Assembly: GCA_031262985.1 (NCBI GenBank)
Contig: JAISGQ010000021.1
Location: 1 to 64,000 of the forward strand
Direction: 5' to 3'
DNA length: 64,000 bases
From: Oscillospiraceae bacterium
GTDB taxonomy: Bacteria; Bacillota; Clostridia; Oscillospirales; Acutalibacteraceae
Of the stretch, positions 44,607-53,137 are shown piece after piece. The position numbers and the translations under genes are program-made. The notes beneath the pieces are model-generated. The model ran no database searches. It saw only the letters and a program-made list of their open reading frames with translations, and had not been told where the DNA came from. Each line of letters begins with the position of its first letter. Position 1 is the stretch's first letter.

Positions 44607-45386
44607 ATGGATAACAATATCAATCCCACTCCCGATATGGAGAACAGCCCCGTGCCGGAGTCCGCGCCTTCTGCGGATTTTGGTTCGTCGGAAGGAGTTT
44701 CGGCTAAAACTCCTCTGTCTGAGCCTGTTCTCACTCCTTCGCCGGATTATGCGTCTGCGGCGACGACTTCTTTTGAACAGCAGCCCACCGTTTTGGAGGC
44801 TTCCGATACTCCTGCTGCTCCTGCCGCTCCCGAACAGACTGCGGCACAGCCTCAGCAGCCTACTGCGCAGTACAACCCCTACGCAGCACAGCCTCAGCAG
44901 CCCGCCGCGCAGTACAACCCCTACGCGGCACAGCCCCAGCAGCCCACCGCGCAGTACAACCCCTACGCGGCACAGCCTCAGCAGCCTACTGCGCAGTACA
45001 ACCCCTACGCGGCACAGCCTCAGCAGCCCACCGCGCAGTACAGTCCCTACGTAGCACAGCCTCAGCAGATGGCGGGGCAGTATATCGCCTATGTCGCACA
45101 GCCTCTTCAGAAGGATTCTGCAAAAGGTGCGTGGGCGTTGGGTCTCTCTATTACGAGTATATTGACGTCGTGCTGTTTCGGCATCCCCGGACTTATCCTC
45201 TCGATAATTGCTATCATTCTCGGATTTAAGGGATACAAGGAAAGTTCCGGCAGCGGAGTGGCACTGGCAGGTATTATCATCGGATTTATTGGTTTGCTTG
45301 CATCAATTGTCATGACAATTGCCTTTATTGAGGCATTTCGTGAGGAGTACATCACGGGAAGCGCGTATTATTGGTATTCGGTATAA
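44607..45386 (+). CDS. DUF4190-like membrane protein with Gln/Pro/Tyr tandem repeats
   Basis: 259 residues. The N-terminal 75 residues are acidic and Pro-rich. Then comes a 14-residue repeat QPQQPTAQYNPYAA in about six copies (residues about 80-165), encoded by a 42-bp tandem DNA repeat (about 44847-45075) that could change copy number. Two membrane helices follow with GAWALGLSITSILTSCCFG, ILGFKGYKE and SGVALAGIIIGFIG. It shares the start MDNNINP with the gene at 45551, so the two are a duplication. Confidence 0.78.
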   Translation: MDNNINPTPDMENSPVPESAPSADFGSSEGVSAKTPLSEPVLTPSPDYASAATTSFEQQPTVLEASDTPAAPAAPEQTAAQPQQPTAQYNPYAAQPQQPAAQYNPYAAQPQQPTAQYNPYAAQPQQPTAQYNPYAAQPQQPTAQYSPYVAQPQQMAGQYIAYVAQPLQKDSAKGAWALGLSITSILTSCCFGIPGLILSIIAIILGFKGYKESSGSGVALAGIIIGFIGLLASIVMTIAFIEAFREEYITGSAYYWYSV

Positions 45387-45420
45387 TCGGTTTTTGTGAA
45401 GGCGAATGGCTTCGGAAGAT

Positions 45421-45530
45421 TATAGTTAATTAGCTTAGAAAACAACAAGAAAACACGGGCGAAAAACTTTGATTTGTGTGGTTTTTTGCCCGTGGAGGCT
45501 TGATTGTTTTCTTAGTTAATTTAGCATACA
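45421..45530. repeat. Hairpin element H, copy c
   Basis: Ends TATAGTTAATTAGCTTAGAAAAC and GTTTTCTTAGTTAATTTAGC; inner stem CACGGGC/GCCCGTG. It ends 20 bp before the next start codon, so it also forms the leader of the gene at 45551. Confidence 0.88.
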
Positions 45531-45550
45531 GAAAGGCTTTGGTGAAGCAA

Positions 45551-45994
45551 ATGGACAACAACATCAATCCTATCGAGGAAAATCCAAATCCATTGCAAGA
45601 GAACGCAGAGGAGGCGGCGCAGGATACACCTCCTGCGGCGGGAGTTGGTTATTACGCACAACCTCTGCCGCTCGCGCCTGTAATGCCGCAGAATACTTAT
45701 GCGGTGCAAGCCGCCGCGAAACAGAAATCCCCAAAGGCAACGTGGTCGCTCGTCTGCGGTATTGCGGGCTTGCTCTCCTGTTGGTGCTTGTATGGTATTC
45801 CGGGTATGATTCTGTCGATAACCTCGATGGTTCTCGGCGGTAAAGCGTATAAGGAAAACCGACACAGTCCTACCGCAATGGCGGGTATGATTGTCGGATT
45901 CCTCGGCATGGCACTGTCCGCTGTCATTATGTTTGCTCTGATAGGACTTCTCCTGTCCGCGCTGGGCATAGAGTATAGGTCATACACCTCTTAA
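45551..45994 (+). CDS. DUF4190-like membrane protein
   Basis: 147 residues, a shorter relative of the gene at 44607: start MDNNINPIEENPNP, a Pro/Ala-rich linker, and two membrane helices containing TWSLVCGIAGLLSCWCLYG, MVLGGKAYKENRHSPTAMAG and IVGFLGMALSAVIMFALIG. The ATG at 45551 is chosen by comparison with that paralogue; AAAGG lies upstream. Function unknown. Confidence 0.75.
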   Translation: MDNNINPIEENPNPLQENAEEAAQDTPPAAGVGYYAQPLPLAPVMPQNTYAVQAAAKQKSPKATWSLVCGIAGLLSCWCLYGIPGMILSITSMVLGGKAYKENRHSPTAMAGMIVGFLGMALSAVIMFALIGLLLSALGIEYRSYTS

Positions 45995-46000
45995 CAACAA

Positions 46001-46031
46001 CAGAACACCTCCGTCGGAGGTGTTCTGTTCA
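46001..46031 (+). terminator. Terminator after third DUF4190-like gene
   Basis: CAGAACACCTCCG and CGGAGGTGTTCTG form a near-uninterrupted 13-bp stem, followed by TTCAATTT. Confidence 0.75.
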
Positions 46032-46120
46032 ATTTATAGTTAGTTAACCGAAATTCATCATTCATCATTAGCGTAAGCGAATATCATTTATCATTCTTCA
46101 TTTGAGTTAAAACCTCGCTT

Positions 46121-46227
46121 TTATAGTTAATTAACTTAGAAAACAACAAGAAAACACGGGCAAAAAGCCCTGATTTGTGCGGTTTTTGCCCATGGAGGCT
46201 TGATTGTTAGGGAGTTAATTTAGTATA
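46121..46227. repeat. Hairpin element H, copy d
   Basis: Ends TATAGTTAATTAACTTAGAAAAC and GGAGTTAATTTAGTATA; inner stem ACGGGCAAAAAGC / GGTTTTTGCCCAT. Confidence 0.88.
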
Positions 46228-46248
46228 TCACCTGCAGAGAAGAAAATT

Positions 46249-46282
<34 letters not shown>

Positions 46283-46294
46283 ACCGTACTCAAA

Positions 46295-46341
46295 CGAACA
46301 CCACCGTCGGACTTTCAGTCCGACGGTGGTGTTCGTTTGTC
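46295..46341. terminator. Bidirectional intrinsic terminator
   Basis: CGAACACCACCGTCGGACT and its complement form a 19-bp perfect stem with a TTC loop; AAA lies before and TTTG after, so it can work for the minus-strand gene at 46370 and for the plus side. Confidence 0.9.
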
Positions 46342-46369
46342 TTATGTTTTGTTGCCGCTGTCGCTACTG

Positions 46370-49033
46370 CTATGCCGCGTCCGACTCTCTGATAGCCGCC
46401 ACATAGTAACTGCCGTCATCCCTAACGCGAAGGACATATTCAAGCTCCTTGAAGAACTCCGTTTGACCGTTGTCGCCGTCCTCATCCTCCGCGTCGCTGA
46501 GGTAGCCGACGTAGAGCGTGATGGTGTCGCCGCTCTTGAGTATTCTCGTTATGCGCGGCTCAAGTCCGTCCATGCCCGTTACTGTGACATGGAAACTGTC
46601 GTCTATCTCGCTGTAGTAATAGAGCATATTGTCCTCTATGGAGTAGAGGGCATCCGTGTTAATCTCAAACTCCTCGCCGAACAGCTTCTGCCCTGCGGCG
46701 ACGACATCGGCACTGGGGATAATAATCCTGTTTACGCCCTCTGTCTCCTCCGTCTGGTAGGTCACGTCGTCCTCTGAGTCGGAGTTGCCGTCCATGAGCG
46801 ACACGATAGCACTCTCCACGATTTTGGGCTGCTCCGCCGCTGAAAGTGTCTCAAAAGGAGCGGGGTCGGTCAAAACGATAGGGCGTATCATCTCCTCGTA
46901 CTCAAGGTACTTGGAGTTGGTGCTGTCTGACGGAAGCCTTGAAATAAGCGCGTTGACTATCATGGCGAATCCTATAACGGCAAAAACCATCGTAACCGCG
47001 CCGATTATAGTGGACACCCTGCGCCTCTGCTGTCTGTCTTTAATAATCATTTCGTCTCCTTCTTCCAGCCACTGCTCAAAAAAGTCATCGTCGTCAAAGT
47101 CGGGTGAATGACCGCCGGCTGCGGGAATATTGAACACGGCAGTAGCTTTCTCAGAGCGTCTCTTCCTTATGAAAAGCGTGCTGTCCTGCTGAGCCTCGAT
47201 TCCGTACGCGCCAAAATCGGCGACATCTCCGCTCATTCGTGTCTCAAAATTCTTGCGTTTGCCGACTATGGCAAGGCTTTCTTCCTCTTGATTTTGGTAG
47301 TCCTCGTAATCTTCGTCCGCGGCGGGTTTGGGGGGAGGGGCTTCGTATCTGCGAACATCCTCCTCAAAAATCGGCTCATCTTCATAGTCCGCTTCTTCCT
47401 CCGCGCCGTCATCCAAATATTCTTCCTCCTCGCTGTCCGACACGGGAGGAGGAATAAATTTGTACTCCCTTATCATCTCCGACAGCGGAGCTTCGATAGG
47501 CGAATCGGTTTGATTGTCCTTTGCTTGCTCCTCCCCGGAGAATTCGTCTGAGGGTTCATCCGATTGCTCGTCCTCAGTGGGTGCTTCCTCTGCGGGAACT
47601 TCATCCGCAGGCGATTCCTCCGCAGGTTCTTCCTCTGTGGTAGATTCCTCCGCGGGAGATTCCTCCGCTGGTGTTTCCTCTGCTGGAACTTCCTCCGTAG
47701 GTGCTTCATCCGTGAGAGATTCCTCTGTGGGAACTTCATCCGCAGGAGTATCTTCCGCAAGCACTTCCTGCGTCTCCTGCACTTCCTGCGCCTCCTGCGC
47801 CTCCTGTGCTTCCTGCACATACGAAACCTCGGGGAGTTCGGGTGTGTCGGAAACCTCCGATACCTCGGAAACCTCGGGAATATCAAGCTTCTTTGCAGGT
47901 TTAGGAGGCGTCCACCTCATATTTGGCTTGAAGGTGGGCAGGTCACCTATGTCCTCCTCGGTGTCGGGAGGAGCAGCCGCAGAAGTATCCGCTAACGTAT
48001 CCGCTGAAACGACTACAGGGATAACTGGCGGAGTATCCTCCGGAATGACTATAGGAACTACTACAGGAACAACTGCCGGAGTATCTGCCGCAGGGTCTGC
48101 CGGAACAACAGCGGGAGCAGTACCTGCCGCGCCGCCGTCTGCGGGCTTTACCGCAAGCGGAATCCACGCCGCCGTAGTGTTCCCCTTAGAATCGAGGACA
48201 GAGGCGTACACCATGGGAGTGCCGTCCTCCGACAGGCGAATGAGCGGTTCTGCCGCCGTAGCCGCCTGCGCCTTAGCCGATTGCTCCTCTTCCTTCTTCT
48301 TTGCCGTCGCTGTCATCATATTTTCGAGGAGAACGGAGGTCGCCGCCTCCGCCGCCGCCGACTTCATGATGTTTTTGAGGTGTTCCTCCGTGTTGCTGTC
48401 GGGCTTGTTGATTATGGTTTTAAGTATCTCCTCGTAGTTCTGAGGGTGAGTTCCCGTGCGAACTGTCTGACGCGCCGTCTGCTTCTTCTTTTTCTTCTTG
48501 CGTCCCTCGCTCTTCGGAGCTGTAGACTGCTGTTCCTCCCTCGCTCCATCCTTCGCCGCCGTAGGCAAGGAGGATTCCTGCTCCGCTTTCGGCTGGGGAG
48601 CTTCTGCCGTCCTCTGCGGCTTCTGCTTATCCTGTGCCGCCTTGTCCGCAGCAGGTACTGCCGCCGTCACGCCGCTGTCCTTTGGAGAAGGAGAAGGAGG
48701 AGGTGGTGGTGTCTGTACTGCTTTCTTCTGCAAATCCTTCACGCTGTCCTTCCTAAGGACGCCGCCCGACTGACTCCTCACAGGTTCGGGAGGAAGATAG
48801 CCCGTGTAGGGATTGGGTCTGTTCTGATATTTTTCGCTGTAGCGCGGCGACTGCGTGCCGCTGCTCGCGGCAGGACGCGGTTGTCCTGTTCCTGTATGTG
48901 CGTTTTTGTTCCCCTGTCCGCCCTTCTTTTTCGGAGGGCTGTTAAATCCATGTGAAGGATTTCCCCCTGCTCCGCCGCTTCGGGATGCAGATGAGCCGTT
49001 ATTTTGTTTTGGTGCCTCCGGCTTATCCGGCAT
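46370..49033 (-). CDS. Large one-TM protein with disordered Pro/Glu/Ala-rich cytosolic region
   Basis: 887 residues. The N-terminal 650 residues are low complexity: a basic, Gly/Ser/Pro start (MPDKPEAPKQNNGSSASRSG), several P-rich stretches (TPPPPPSPSPKDSG), a K-rich KKKKKKQTAR patch near residue 190, and a long series of acidic repeats of the type EEVPAEETPAEESPAEES. One membrane helix (TIIGAVTMVFAVIGFAMIVN, about residue 690) is followed by a folded external domain of about 180 residues ending near DGSYYVAAIRESDAA. The layout recalls cytoskeleton-linked or envelope sensors; no family was recognised. The ATG at 49033 has AAAGGAG 8 nt upstream. Confidence 0.75.
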   Translation of the reverse strand: MPDKPEAPKQNNGSSASRSGGAGGNPSHGFNSPPKKKGGQGNKNAHTGTGQPRPAASSGTQSPRYSEKYQNRPNPYTGYLPPEPVRSQSGGVLRKDSVKDLQKKAVQTPPPPPSPSPKDSGVTAAVPAADKAAQDKQKPQRTAEAPQPKAEQESSLPTAAKDGAREEQQSTAPKSEGRKKKKKKQTARQTVRTGTHPQNYEEILKTIINKPDSNTEEHLKNIMKSAAAEAATSVLLENMMTATAKKKEEEQSAKAQAATAAEPLIRLSEDGTPMVYASVLDSKGNTTAAWIPLAVKPADGGAAGTAPAVVPADPAADTPAVVPVVVPIVIPEDTPPVIPVVVSADTLADTSAAAPPDTEEDIGDLPTFKPNMRWTPPKPAKKLDIPEVSEVSEVSDTPELPEVSYVQEAQEAQEAQEVQETQEVLAEDTPADEVPTEESLTDEAPTEEVPAEETPAEESPAEESTTEEEPAEESPADEVPAEEAPTEDEQSDEPSDEFSGEEQAKDNQTDSPIEAPLSEMIREYKFIPPPVSDSEEEEYLDDGAEEEADYEDEPIFEEDVRRYEAPPPKPAADEDYEDYQNQEEESLAIVGKRKNFETRMSGDVADFGAYGIEAQQDSTLFIRKRRSEKATAVFNIPAAGGHSPDFDDDDFFEQWLEEGDEMIIKDRQQRRRVSTIIGAVTMVFAVIGFAMIVNALISRLPSDSTNSKYLEYEEMIRPIVLTDPAPFETLSAAEQPKIVESAIVSLMDGNSDSEDDVTYQTEETEGVNRIIIPSADVVAAGQKLFGEEFEINTDALYSIEDNMLYYYSEIDDSFHVTVTGMDGLEPRITRILKSGDTITLYVGYLSDAEDEDGDNGQTEFFKELEYVLRVRDDGSYYVAAIRESDAA

Positions 49034-49137
49034 ATGTCTCACTCCTTTCTGAAACACTCAATTATATCAATATCGCTCCCGACATGAACCGTCTGTACGC
49101 ACTCGCCGTGAGCCGCTCCTCATATACTACTTTACTG

Positions 49138-50388
49138 CTATTCTCTTATCTGCCCGTTGCCGCTGATGATGTACTTTATGCTCGTGAGCTGACGCAAGCC
49201 CATAGGTCCTCTGGCGTGGAGCTTCTGCGTGGAGATACCTATCTCCGCGCCAAGCCCGAACACTCCTCCGTCGGTAAAGCGCGTGGAGGCGTTGACGTAA
49301 ACCGCCGCCGAATCGACCTCCCGCAGAAACCGCTGTGAGTTAGCGTAGTCGCTTGTGATAATGCACTCGCTGTGCTTGGTGGAGTATTTTTCAATATGCC
49401 CAAGTGCCTCGTCTATATCCGCAACCACCTTGCAGGAGATGACATAGTCGAGTGCCTCACTCACAAAGTCCTCCTCCGAGGCGGGAACTACGCTGTCGCC
49501 TAAGATACGCACGGTTTCCTCACAGCCTTTAATGACCGTGTTCTTTTCGTCGAGCCGCGCCTTTATGAGGGGAAGTGCCGTTTCTGCTATACTCCTGTGA
49601 ATTAGCATGGTTTCAAGCGCGTTGCAGACGCTCGGTCTGCTGGTTTTCGCGTTGAAGATGATATTCGCCGCCATAGTCAAATCTGCACTCTCGTCCACAA
49701 ACGCGTGGCAGTTGCCCGTACCCGTCTCGATTACGGGAACTTTCGCGTTCTCCACCACCGAACGAATCAGCCCCGCGCCGCCTCTCGGTATGAGGACGTC
49801 GAGATAGCCCGTCAGGCGCATTAACTCCTCCGCGCTCGCCCTCGTTGTGTCCTCTATCAGAGATATGCAGTCGGGAGTAAAGCCCGCCGCCTCTGCCGCG
49901 TTTCTAAGGACTGCGGCGATTGCCTTGTTCGAGTTGATTGCCTCCTTGCCGCCTCTGAGTATGCAGACGTTGCCCGACTTAAAGCACAGAGCCGCCGCGT
50001 CGGAGGTGACGTTAGGACGCGCCTCGTAGATGATTCCGATTACCCCAAGCGGAACGCGGACGCACTTTATGTCAAGCTCCTGCGTTCCGACTGCGCCGCT
50101 CACCACCTCGCCGCACGGGTCTGGGAGGGAAACTATATCCTCTATCCCCTTTGCCATGCCCTCGATTCTCCCCGCGGTCAGGCGCAGGCGGTCGAGCAGG
50201 CTCTCGCTCAGTCCATGCTCCCTGCCGTAGTCTATATCCTTGTCGTTTGCCGCTAAAATTTCATCTCTGTTATCCCTCAGAGCCGCCGCCATTAAGGCAA
50301 GCGCGTGATTCTTACGGGCGGTAGATGCCGCCGCGAGAGAAGGAGCTGCCGCCTTTGCCTTCTGCCCTAATATAACTGTAGTGGTCAT
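49138..50388 (-). CDS. proA: Gamma-glutamyl phosphate reductase
   Basis: Second step of proline synthesis, reducing glutamyl phosphate to the semialdehyde. 416 residues with the ALDH-type fold: the catalytic Cys is in VIETGTGNCHAFVDESAD (about residue 250), with GVIGIIYEARPNVT, LRGGKEAINSN and GGVFGLGAEIGISTQKLHARGP towards the C-terminus. It lies 14 bp downstream of proB, so the pair is an operon. Confidence 0.98.
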   Translation of the reverse strand: MTTTVILGQKAKAAAPSLAAASTARKNHALALMAAALRDNRDEILAANDKDIDYGREHGLSESLLDRLRLTAGRIEGMAKGIEDIVSLPDPCGEVVSGAVGTQELDIKCVRVPLGVIGIIYEARPNVTSDAAALCFKSGNVCILRGGKEAINSNKAIAAVLRNAAEAAGFTPDCISLIEDTTRASAEELMRLTGYLDVLIPRGGAGLIRSVVENAKVPVIETGTGNCHAFVDESADLTMAANIIFNAKTSRPSVCNALETMLIHRSIAETALPLIKARLDEKNTVIKGCEETVRILGDSVVPASEEDFVSEALDYVISCKVVADIDEALGHIEKYSTKHSECIITSDYANSQRFLREVDSAAVYVNASTRFTDGGVFGLGAEIGISTQKLHARGPMGLRQLTSIKYIISGNGQIRE

Positions 50389-50402
50389 TGTAACGCCCTC
50401 TT

Positions 50403-51209
50403 TTACTGCTTATTTCTCTTTGCCACAAAGTGAGTACCCGCCGATTTCCCCTCCACAATGTCGTAGAGGCAGGCGGGATTCTCCCCGCTTGCGATGTAGG
50501 TGTCAATCCCCGCCGCGCAGGCACGCTCCGCCGCCGAGAGCTTCGTTATCATGCCGCCCGTTCCGCGCGTTGAGCCTGTACCTCCCGCGAGTGCGCGGAT
50601 GCTGTCGTCTATGCTCAGTACCACGGGGAGACGAACCGCGTCGTCGTTACTGCGCGGGTCGGTGTCATACAGCCCGTCAATGTCGGTGAGCAAAATGAGC
50701 GAACCTGCTCCTGTCATCTGGGCGACAATTGCCGAGAGATTGTCGTTGTCACCAATATTGTGTCCCGCAAGCTCGTCAATAGCCACGGTGTCGTTCTCAT
50801 TGACTACAGGAATAATATTCATAGCCAAAAGCGCGTTTATGCACTCGACTACATTTGCGCGTTGCTTGTCGTTTTCGATAATATCGCCGGTGAGCAGAAC
50901 CTGCGCGGTATTTCTCCCGTACTCCGAAAAAAACTTGTCGTAGAGGAACATCAGCTCGCACTGCCCGATAGCCGCACACGCCTGCCGCTGAGGGATGGTT
51001 ACGGGGCGTTCGGGAAGCCCGAGTTTTCCCACTCCCATGCCTATCGCGCCGGAGGTGACAAAAATTATCTCACGCCCGCTGTTGCCCAAGTCGCTTATGA
51101 CGCGGCAAAGTAAATCTATCCTTCTGATGTTGGGTTTTCCGTTTTCGTGGGTAATGGTGGATGTTCCCACCTTTATGACTATTCTCTTTGACTGCTGTGC
51201 TAACGACAC
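50403..51209 (-). CDS. proB: Glutamate 5-kinase (short form, no PUA domain)
   Basis: First step of proline synthesis. 268 residues cover the amino-acid-kinase domain only: RIVIKVGTSTIT at the start, TSGAIGMGVGKL, NENDTVAIDEL, GDNDNLSAIVAQM, LLTDIDGLYDTDP and GTGGMITKL. The C-terminal PUA domain found in E. coli ProB is missing, as in several Firmicutes. Feedback inhibition by proline is expected for the family. First gene of the proBA pair. Confidence 0.97.
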   Translation of the reverse strand: MSLAQQSKRIVIKVGTSTITHENGKPNIRRIDLLCRVISDLGNSGREIIFVTSGAIGMGVGKLGLPERPVTIPQRQACAAIGQCELMFLYDKFFSEYGRNTAQVLLTGDIIENDKQRANVVECINALLAMNIIPVVNENDTVAIDELAGHNIGDNDNLSAIVAQMTGAGSLILLTDIDGLYDTDPRSNDDAVRLPVVLSIDDSIRALAGGTGSTRGTGGMITKLSAAERACAAGIDTYIASGENPACLYDIVEGKSAGTHFVAKRNKQ

Positions 51210-51247
51210 ATTTATACACTCCGTTTTTTATATATTATTTATAGCTG

Positions 51248-52537
51248 TTAGTTGTATTTTTCTATAATATCGCTGTAGTATTCAGGCTCTTTCACATTTC
51301 CCGCCGAGATGAAGGAGCATTTGCCGAAATCTATCAGCTCACGCGCAAGGGTGTTTATCTCCTCCAAGGTGATTTTCTCCGTGTCGGCAAGAATCATGTC
51401 GAGCGTTCGCACATAGGAGAGAATCGCTTCGTCGCTTGCGGCAAGGCTCGACTGCTCGTGTATTTCCTCGAGGGACAGCTCACAGCCCACCTTGTAGTGT
51501 TCCTTAGCGCGGATAAACTCCTCCTCTGACACTCCGTTTTCCGCAGTCTCCCGAAGGATTTTGACCGATTCGGAGAGGGCGATTTCCTCCTTCTCCGCGC
51601 CGACTGAGAGCGACACGCAGAACATTCCCTCCCGCTCGTGACAGCTGACATAGCAGCTTATGTCGTAGACCAGCCCAAGCTGTTCCCGTATCTTCCTGAA
51701 AAGCCGCGACGAGCTTCCTCCTCCTATGATGATGGAGAGGATGTACATAGCGTCGTACCGCGCATCGAGAAAGCTGAAGGCGGGGAAGCATAGCGTCATC
51801 TTGTTCTGCTCAAAGTCGTGCCTCTCGGTGACGAAGGCGGAGACGAATTTCGCCTCCTCAATATGTCTTTCGGGGAGCGTAATATCCGAAGGGTTCGCCG
51901 GTTCGGAGGAGAAATATCTGCAAACGGTATCTACTATCTCCTCATCATTGAAGTTGCCGCACACCGACACAATTATCTTTTCGGGAGTAAAGCGTTCGCG
52001 TGCGTACTCCTTCATCTGCGCTCCGGTAAAGCTGCCCACGGTCTCCCGTGTGCCGAGGATTTCAGCTCCCAGCATACTGCCCTCCCAAACGGCGGAGTTG
52101 GTGAGAGAGTATATAATCTCCGATGGGTCGTCCTCGCACATGGCAATTTCCTCGAGGATAACTCCCCGCTCGGTGGCTACGTCATTTTCGTCAAACGCGG
52201 AGTTTGTGACAATTTCGCACAACAGCTCCGTGATTTGGTTTATGTGCCGCGAGGCGACATTGGCGTAGGCGCATATTACCGCCTTGGAGGTGTACGCGTT
52301 GACCTGTCCTCCCACATAGTCTATGAGCTGTGCTATCTCAAGGGAGGTTCGCGTAGCCGTTCCCTTAAAGAGCATATGCTCGATAAAATGAGTGATTCCC
52401 ATCGTTTCGGGAGTTTCAAACCGTCCTCCCTCGTTAATGTATATTCCTATGGATACGCTTCGCACACGCTCCTCTTTCATAAGCAGAATCCTGATTCCGT
52501 TTCGGAGTGTAATTTTATTTAAATTTTCAAGTGACAA
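51248..52537 (-). CDS. M16 family zinc peptidase
   Basis: About 429 residues, one M16 unit. The inverted zinc motif HFIEH is at about residue 46 (ITHFIEHMLFKG), the third ligand in ERGVILEEIAMCEDDP about 75 residues later, and the second-half motif GGGSSSRLFRKIREQLGLVYD is present. Such single-unit peptidases of Firmicutes (YmxG/PqqL-like) often lie near pnp, as here. No ATG is available; TTG at 52537 lies 7 nt after GGAGG (another TTG at 52543 is too close). The catalytic residues look intact. Confidence 0.92.
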   Translation of the reverse strand: MSLENLNKITLRNGIRILLMKEERVRSVSIGIYINEGGRFETPETMGITHFIEHMLFKGTATRTSLEIAQLIDYVGGQVNAYTSKAVICAYANVASRHINQITELLCEIVTNSAFDENDVATERGVILEEIAMCEDDPSEIIYSLTNSAVWEGSMLGAEILGTRETVGSFTGAQMKEYARERFTPEKIIVSVCGNFNDEEIVDTVCRYFSSEPANPSDITLPERHIEEAKFVSAFVTERHDFEQNKMTLCFPAFSFLDARYDAMYILSIIIGGGSSSRLFRKIREQLGLVYDISCYVSCHEREGMFCVSLSVGAEKEEIALSESVKILRETAENGVSEEEFIRAKEHYKVGCELSLEEIHEQSSLAASDEAILSYVRTLDMILADTEKITLEEINTLARELIDFGKCSFISAGNVKEPEYYSDIIEKYN

Positions 52538-52627
52538 TTGCAATCCTCCAAAACTTTTCTACTTCGGCTCGCGGGCAGGTCGGCAGACTATCTCAGTTCG
52601 TAGGCAGGTCGCCGCGCCGCTACGCCG

Positions 52628-52900
52628 CTATTTCAGCTCCACTGTGAGCATCTCATTCTGTGCCGCCGCCTGCATAAACACTCCGATAATCTCGCCTGAG
52701 AGAGAAGTGCCGATTTTGTCCTTCATCGACGCCGCACCCGCGATATGAATGACCGTAGGCTCGTCTACTGCAACGAGTGCCTCCCACAGGGTAGCCGCGT
52801 TCTGCGTCCTCTGCCTGCCGAGATTGAGCTTCCTCATTACATATCTATATGCCTGCTCCTCGCCGGTCATGTATCTCGCAAAAACGATATATTCCTTCAT
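52628..52900 (-). CDS. Conserved small protein, unknown
   Basis: Not recognised. 90 residues, ATG with AAGGAGG 8 nt upstream. It starts MKEYIVFARYMTGEEQAYRY and has an alpha/beta pattern with no membrane segment, signal or zinc site. It is the gene before the M16 peptidase and after pnp on the same strand; it could be co-regulated with either. Confidence 0.65.
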   Translation of the reverse strand: MKEYIVFARYMTGEEQAYRYVMRKLNLGRQRTQNAATLWEALVAVDEPTVIHIAGAASMKDKIGTSLSGEIIGVFMQAAAQNEMLTVELK

Positions 52901-53077
52901 CCGAAAATCCTCCTTACAAACCGAACTGCTGTATGATACCGCCCGTAGGTGTCTGTAAGTATATTTATATTACAAAATTCTATTTATTATATCACTAAGT
53001 TGCAAGATTTTCCACTATTTTTTATCTTGTTACAATTTTGTGACAAGTGACAGTTAATACTGCTATGCATTTAAAGA

Positions 53078-53112
53078 CCCCCGCAAATGACACAAAGTGT
53101 CATTTGCGGGGG
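53078..53112. terminator. Intrinsic terminator after pnp
   Basis: CCCCCGCAAATGACAC pairs perfectly with GTGTCATTTGCGGGGG around AAA. On the minus strand TCTTTA follows. TGACAAG/ACTGTCA short repeats flank it on both sides (53036-53055, 53117-53134). Confidence 0.85.
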
Positions 53113-53137
53113 CTAACTGTCAACTGTCAACTGCAAA

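Noticed and set aside
44064-45994. Type VII secretion or pilin-like system in the DUF4190 block
   Set aside because: The proteins have two C-terminal helices and no WxG motif, prepilin site or ATPase neighbour.
47514-48955. Long plus-strand open frames of Ser/Ala- or Arg-rich character opposite the 887-residue protein
   Set aside because: They are the reverse reading of acidic and proline-rich repeats; they lack ribosome sites and membrane or domain features.
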